The notes under the pieces: model-generated
The model's database searches: none
Told to the model about the DNA's origin: nothing
The model's input: the letters and a program-made list of their open reading frames with translations, nothing else
Shown here: piece by piece, positions 59,279-64,000 of the stretch
Layout of the letters: every line of letters begins with the position of its first letter
How positions within the stretch are numbered: position 1 is the stretch's first letter
NCBI GenBank assembly: GCA_015057505.1
Contig: SVEG01000006.1
Coordinates: forward strand, 110,391 to 174,390
Direction of reading: 5' to 3'
Source: Lachnospiraceae bacterium
Lineage (GTDB): Bacteria > Bacillota > Clostridia > Lachnospirales > Lachnospiraceae
Length of the DNA: 64,000 nt
Program-made: the position numbers and the translations under genes

Positions 59279-60370
59279 ATGGCATACCTCACATTACAAG
59301 GCATAAACAAAATTTATCCCAATGGTTTTCATGCTGTGCATGATTTTAATTTGGAGATTGAGCAGGGCGAATTCATAATTTTTGTCGGTCCTTCGGGATG
59401 CGGTAAATCTACAACTCTTCGTATGATAGCAGGTCTTGAGAATATCAGTAAGGGTGAGTTTTATATCGACGGAGTTCGTGCTAACGAGAAGGGTCCTCGT
59501 GAGCGTGAGGTTGCGATGGTATTCCAGAGTTATGCGCTTTATCCGCATATGTCAGTATATGATAATATGGCATTCGGTCTTACACTTCAGGGTGTAGATG
59601 ATGATATTATTGAGCAGAGAGTAATGGATACTGCAAGAATTCTTGGTCTTACAGATTACCTTGACAGAAAGCCGAGAGCTCTTTCGGGTGGTCAGAGACA
59701 GCGTGTTGCCGTAGGTAGAGCTATTATCCGTAAGGTTGGTATTTTCCTCATGGATGAGCCGCTTTCAAACCTTGATGCTAAGCAGCGTGTAACAATGCGT
59801 TCAGAGATTACCGATATCCACAGAAAAGTCGGAGCAACAACAATCTACGTAACACACGATCAGACAGAGGCTATGACCATGGCTGACAGAATCGTAGTTA
59901 TGAAGGATGGATATATTCAGCAGGTTGGTACACCTTATGAATTGTATTTCAAGCCGGTTAATATGTTCGTTGCAGGTTTCATCGGCGAGCCGCCTATGAA
60001 CTTTATCACGGCAGACGTTCAGAACGGAGCTATTAAGGTTGGCAGTACAACGCTTGCACTTTCAAATGTTCTTGCGGCAGATAAGCTTGCTACGTATGAA
60101 GGCAAGAAGATTATCTTCGGTTTCCGTCCGGAAGTAATCGAACTTGGCGCTAAGGCTGACAGTTATGTTCTTAAGGCAGATGTGGAGCTTACAGAGCTTT
60201 TGGGAGATAACACTAACGTATATGTTGATATCGAAGGCGTTAAGTCAATCCTTAAGGTTGATCCTCATGACACACCTGAGATGGATACCAACATTGAATT
60301 CTCAATTCCTTACAAGAGTGTATACCTCTTTGACGGAGATACAGAGATGGTTATTGATACAAATAAATAA
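59279..60370 (+). CDS. ABC transporter ATP-binding protein (UgpC/MsmK type), second copy
   Basis: VGPSGCGKSTTLRMIAGLENI; LSGGQRQRVAVGRAIIRKVGIFLMDEPLSNLDAKQR. Confidence 0.96.
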   Translation: MAYLTLQGINKIYPNGFHAVHDFNLEIEQGEFIIFVGPSGCGKSTTLRMIAGLENISKGEFYIDGVRANEKGPREREVAMVFQSYALYPHMSVYDNMAFGLTLQGVDDDIIEQRVMDTARILGLTDYLDRKPRALSGGQRQRVAVGRAIIRKVGIFLMDEPLSNLDAKQRVTMRSEITDIHRKVGATTIYVTHDQTEAMTMADRIVVMKDGYIQQVGTPYELYFKPVNMFVAGFIGEPPMNFITADVQNGAIKVGSTTLALSNVLAADKLATYEGKKIIFGFRPEVIELGAKADSYVLKADVELTELLGDNTNVYVDIEGVKSILKVDPHDTPEMDTNIEFSIPYKSVYLFDGDTEMVIDTNK

Positions 60371-60386
60371 TGTTTTTTGATTATAG

Positions 60387-60430
60387 CCCGATATCAGCGA
60401 AGGTTTTTGCGGATATCGGGTTAATTTTAT
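60387..60430 (+). terminator. Probable terminator at end of ABC operon
   Basis: CCCGATATC...GATATCGGG followed by TTAATTTTAT. Confidence 0.6.
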
Positions 60431-60600
60431 GGGAGTGATGGGAAATGGATGAATATATGTTGGTAATTTTGTACGGAAAAATATAAATAAATCAAGGGAA
60501 ATAAGCCAATCTTAAAAAAATTGATAAAAAACATAATAAATTCTTGAATTTTTTGATATTCAATGTTATCATAAAAGAAAAAAACTTGAGGGATAAATAA

Positions 60601-61401
60601 ATGAGAGGCAATATTACAAAATATATACCCAACTACTATTACAGTAAAGTAGTAGATATTGTTGACCACGAATCCACGCATCATTATCATCATGCGTTTG
60701 AAGTTTATTATATGAAGAGTGGAACCTGCAATTATTTTATTGGCAACCATTCGTATAAAGTTATGCCGGGAGATGTTATACTGATACCGGAGGATATAAT
60801 TCATCGTACCAATTATGGTGGTGTTGCTCATACGAGACTTCTTATAAACTGTTCGGGTTACTATATACCTGAAGCAATATCAGAGCGTATACCATCCATA
60901 GGATATCTTTACCGTAACAGTAAAGTCACGGCGCAGCTTGATGATATTTTTACGAATATAGAACAAGAGTACAACCTTGCAGATGAATTGTCCGCAGAAG
61001 CACTCAGGAGCTATACGACAGCATTGTTTTTGCTTATCTTGCGTAACAAGAATGAGCATGAGAAACGCGAGGAGAGTACGCTTATAAGTACGGTGCTCAA
61101 TTATATCCAGCATAATTTTATGAATGATATTAAACTATCTTCTGCAGCCAAATTGGTTTCTGTAAGTTCCGAGCATCTGTCACGTATATTTAAGCAGGAG
61201 ACAGGCTTTGGATTTAAAGAGTACCTTACGATTCTTCGTTTGCAGAAAGCAGAGGACATGCTTAAAAATGAACCGGGAAGAGCTGTAAGCGAGATTGCTT
61301 TTGCATGTGGATTTAATGACGGTAATTATTTTTCATATAAGTTTAAAGAGGCGTATGGAATATCGCCGACGAAAGCAAGAGAGCAGAAAGAGGAGGCATA
61401 A
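60601..61401 (+). CDS. AraC-family transcriptional regulator with N-terminal cupin
   Basis: HHYHHAFEVYYMKSGTCNYFIG...PGDVILIPEDIIH; HTH VSSEHLSRIFKQETGFGFKEYLTILRLQKAEDML. Confidence 0.92.
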   Translation: MRGNITKYIPNYYYSKVVDIVDHESTHHYHHAFEVYYMKSGTCNYFIGNHSYKVMPGDVILIPEDIIHRTNYGGVAHTRLLINCSGYYIPEAISERIPSIGYLYRNSKVTAQLDDIFTNIEQEYNLADELSAEALRSYTTALFLLILRNKNEHEKREESTLISTVLNYIQHNFMNDIKLSSAAKLVSVSSEHLSRIFKQETGFGFKEYLTILRLQKAEDMLKNEPGRAVSEIAFACGFNDGNYFSYKFKEAYGISPTKAREQKEEA

Positions 61402-62435
61402 TGAAAGTAGCTTTTTTTGATACAAAACCTTATGATATCCCGTCTTTTGATAAATATGGACAGGAACAGGGAATAACTTTTAAATATTTTGAGACTAAAC
61501 TCAATGAAGATACAGTAGATTTAGCTAACGGATATGATGCAGTATGTGCATTTGTTAACGATACAGTGGACGTTGCGGTTATAGAACGTTTGGTTGCCAT
61601 GAATATCCGCGTTTTAGCGTTAAGATGTGCAGGATTTAATAATGTGGATATGAAATATGCTTTTGGAAAAATTCATGTGCTCAGAGTGCCGGCTTATTCA
61701 CCCTACGCAGTTGCGGAGCATGCCATGGCATTGCTTCTTACGTCTATTCGTCGTATACACAAGGCATATATACGTTCAAGAGACTTTAATTTCAGTCTGT
61801 CGGGACTTACCGGATTTGATTTGTATGGCAAGACGGTCGGCGTTATCGGAACAGGTCGTATCGGCAGGGTGTTTATAGATATTTGTCGTGGCTTTGGAAT
61901 GAAAATTTTAGCTTATGATAAATTCCCGGTAAAAGGTTTGGATAACGGGGACACCGTACGATATGTGGAGCTCGATGAGCTTTTCGCGAACAGTGATATT
62001 ATATCGTTACATTGTCCACTGACAGACGAGACTTATCATACAATTGACGAAGTTTCGCTTGATAAATGTAAAAAGGGTGTAGTGATTCTTAATACATCAA
62101 GAGGAGCATTGGTAGACGCTTCTGCACTTCTTGAAGGTATCAAATCACGTAAAGTTGGTGCTGCATGTCTTGATGTGTACGAAGAGGAATCAGACTTGTT
62201 TTTTGAGGATAATTCGGGGCATATCATGGAAGATGACGTGCTTGCGAGACTTATCTCGATGCCGAATGTAATCGTTACCTCACATCAGGCGTTTTTGACG
62301 GAAGAAGCTTTAGAAAATATAGCAGAGACCACAGTAAATAATTTGGTGTGCTTTTTTGAGACAAATCAATGTCCTAATGAGCTTTGCTATCGTTGCGGCG
62401 GTGCAGAGGATTGCAAGGACGGTAAGTGTTTTTAA
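61401..62435 (+). CDS. D-2-hydroxyacid dehydrogenase (D-lactate dehydrogenase-like) with Cys-rich C-terminal tail
   Basis: VGVIGTGRIGRVFIDICRGFGMKILAYD; DIISLHCPLTDETYHTID; C-term CPNELCYRCGGAEDCKDGKCF. Confidence 0.9.
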   Translation: MKVAFFDTKPYDIPSFDKYGQEQGITFKYFETKLNEDTVDLANGYDAVCAFVNDTVDVAVIERLVAMNIRVLALRCAGFNNVDMKYAFGKIHVLRVPAYSPYAVAEHAMALLLTSIRRIHKAYIRSRDFNFSLSGLTGFDLYGKTVGVIGTGRIGRVFIDICRGFGMKILAYDKFPVKGLDNGDTVRYVELDELFANSDIISLHCPLTDETYHTIDEVSLDKCKKGVVILNTSRGALVDASALLEGIKSRKVGAACLDVYEEESDLFFEDNSGHIMEDDVLARLISMPNVIVTSHQAFLTEEALENIAETTVNNLVCFFETNQCPNELCYRCGGAEDCKDGKCF

Positions 62436-62526
62436 TAATTTCAGGACATATGCGTGGGATGGTTGAAAAAATCTTGTAAGTGACTTATAATAAAAGAAAT
62501 ATTATAAAACAGAAGGAGAAGACACT

Positions 62527-63165
62527 ATGAAAATAGCATTAATTAATGAAAACAGTCAGGCTGCTAAGAATGAAATGATTTATAATACACTTAAGAGCGT
62601 TGTAGAGCCGATGGGACATGAGGTTATTAACTACGGTATGTATGCTGCAGATGATGCGGCACAGCTTACTTACGTTCAGGTAGGTATTCTTACTGCAATT
62701 CTTATTAATTCCGGTGCAGCAGATTTTGTTATCACAGGTTGTGGTACAGGTGAAGGCGCAATGCTTGCATGTAACTCTTTCCCGAACGTACTTTGCGGAC
62801 ATATTGAATCACCACTTGATGCTTATCTTTTTTCACAGGTAAACGACGGTAATACAATTGCGCTTCCGTTTGCAGAGAATTTTGGATGGGGCGGCGAGCT
62901 TAATTTACAGTACATCTTCGAAAAATTATTCTGCGCTCCCGGTGGCGGCGGATATCCGAAGGAAAGAGTGGTACCCGAGCAGAGAAATAAGAAAATTCTT
63001 GATGAAGTTAAGAAGGTTACTCATGTAGATATGGTAACGATTTTGAAGAATCTTGATCAGGAGTTATTAAAGGGCGCAGTAAGCGGCGAGAAGTTTAAGG
63101 AGTATTTCTTCAGAGACTGCAAGTGCGATAAGCTTGCAGAGGCAGTGAAGGCGATTGTAGGTTAA
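62527..63165 (+). CDS. RpiB/LacA/LacB-family sugar-phosphate isomerase-like protein
   Basis: MKIALINENSQAAKNEMIYNTLKSVVEPMGHEVINYG; ADFVITGCGTGEGAMLACNSFPNVLCG. Confidence 0.85.
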   Translation: MKIALINENSQAAKNEMIYNTLKSVVEPMGHEVINYGMYAADDAAQLTYVQVGILTAILINSGAADFVITGCGTGEGAMLACNSFPNVLCGHIESPLDAYLFSQVNDGNTIALPFAENFGWGGELNLQYIFEKLFCAPGGGGYPKERVVPEQRNKKILDEVKKVTHVDMVTILKNLDQELLKGAVSGEKFKEYFFRDCKCDKLAEAVKAIVG

Positions 63166-63210
63166 TGATTTAAATAATAGCATAATGTTATTTTGCTTAT
63201 AGCGAGGTAT

Positions 63211-63270
63211 AAAAAACCTCCGTTTACAGATACTAGTTGCAAGGCTAGAAATTGTAAATGGAGGTTTTTT
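63211..63270 (+). promoter_or_regulatory. Hairpin sequestering the spoVT Shine-Dalgarno
   Basis: AAAAAACCTCCGTTTACA(63211-63228)/TGTAAATGGAGGTTTTTT(63253-63270): 18 bp with one GU, SD GGAGG at 63260-63264 in the 3' arm. Confidence 0.85.
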
Positions 63271-63272
63271 AT

Positions 63273-63821
63273 ATGAAAGCAACAGGAATAGTCCGTCGTA
63301 TCGACGATCTCGGCCGTGTAGTCGTCCCGAAAGAAATCAGAAGAACTCTCCGCATCCGTGAGGGTGACCCGTTGGAAATATTTACCGACAGAGAAGGGGA
63401 AATTATCCTTAAGAAATATTCTCCGATAGGTGAGATGAGCCTTTTTGCAAAGCAGTATGCAGATTCACTTGGACAGGTATCAGGATGCACGGTTTGCATT
63501 ACTGACAGGGATCAGGTGATTGCGGCAGCAGGAAGCGGCAAGAAGGAGCTTATAGAGCATTCCGTAAGCAGGCAGCTTGAGAGCCTTATGACAGAGAGAG
63601 AGACTTTAAGTGCTGTAAAGGAGAGCAAAAACTTTATTCCTATCGTTAACGATCAGCAGGAGGACTATACGGCGCAGGTCATTTATCCTGTAATTTGCGA
63701 GGGAGACGTTATCGGTTCGGTAATACTTTTAAGCAAGGAACAGAGGGCACAAATGGGTGAGACGGAGCAAAAACTTGCGGGAGTTGCCGCAGGCTTTTTA
63801 GGACGTCAGATGGAGAGCTAG
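63273..63821 (+). CDS. spoVT: Stage V sporulation protein T (AbrB/SpoVT family)
   Basis: MKATGIVRRIDDLGRVVVPKEIRRTLRIREGDPLEIFTDREGEIILKKYSPIGEM + GAF-like C-terminus. Confidence 0.93.
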   Translation: MKATGIVRRIDDLGRVVVPKEIRRTLRIREGDPLEIFTDREGEIILKKYSPIGEMSLFAKQYADSLGQVSGCTVCITDRDQVIAAAGSGKKELIEHSVSRQLESLMTERETLSAVKESKNFIPIVNDQQEDYTAQVIYPVICEGDVIGSVILLSKEQRAQMGETEQKLAGVAAGFLGRQMES

Positions 63822-63847
63822 TTTTTCAGTAAAATACGCAAATAACC

Positions 63848-63876
63848 TTGACAAACAGGCAATAAAAGTTTATAAA
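63848..63876 (+). promoter_or_regulatory. SigA-type promoter upstream of HU gene
   Basis: TTGACA - 17 nt - TATAAA. Confidence 0.8.
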
Positions 63877-63955
63877 TAAATACATGGGGTGCAAACAAAG
63901 AATCGTAAGATGAAGCACCTGAAGAAAAAGAAAATCAGAGGAGGAGATTTTGTTT

Positions 63956-64000
63956 ATGAACAAGACAGAACTCATTAATGCAATTGCAGAGAAAGCAGAA
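63956..64000 (+). CDS. HU-family DNA-binding protein (truncated by window end)
   Basis: GGAGGA then ATG: MNKTELINAIAEKAE. Confidence 0.85.
   Translation, partial: MNKTELINAIAEKAE

Overview
The window reads as a chromosomal segment of a low-GC Firmicute, and gene content and style suggest Lachnospiraceae (inference). I see no rRNA, CRISPR array, prophage or transposase. From left to right it contains: a truncated M56/BlaR1-like gene; an SGNH esterase + GH105 pair (rhamnogalacturonan-type); a PurF paralog without the catalytic Cys; an unexplained 133-nt multi-stem element; carB; a DMT transporter; a 42-bp tandem-repeat coiled-coil gene; a TM/TrkA-N/RyR-like protein; tRNA-Asn; a T-box leader driving aspS-gatC-gatA-like-gatB; a TIR+V4R-like gene coupled to an asparaginase; a BMP-BMP-hybrid histidine kinase-REC/GGDEF operon; assorted metabolic, transport and chemotaxis genes, including an MFS-GH2 single-ORF fusion and an MCP-PilZ fusion; a PMP-repeat surface protein; PaaK/ACT; GH4; a large LplABC-type sugar ABC operon with two ATPases and five small membrane proteins; an AraC regulator; a 2-hydroxyacid dehydrogenase with a Cys-rich tail; an RpiB-like gene; spoVT behind an RBS-burying hairpin; and the start of an HU gene. 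Best leads: (1) the four-way-junction RNA candidate at 5346-5478; (2) the TIR-V4R/asparaginase pair next to an Asn-tRNA synthesis operon whose GatA has lost its catalytic triad; (3) the MFS transporter-GH2 fusion; (4) the ABC-less BMP-protein/two-component/c-di-GMP operon; (5) the spoVT leader hairpin. All family calls are from reading the translations; no database search was run.
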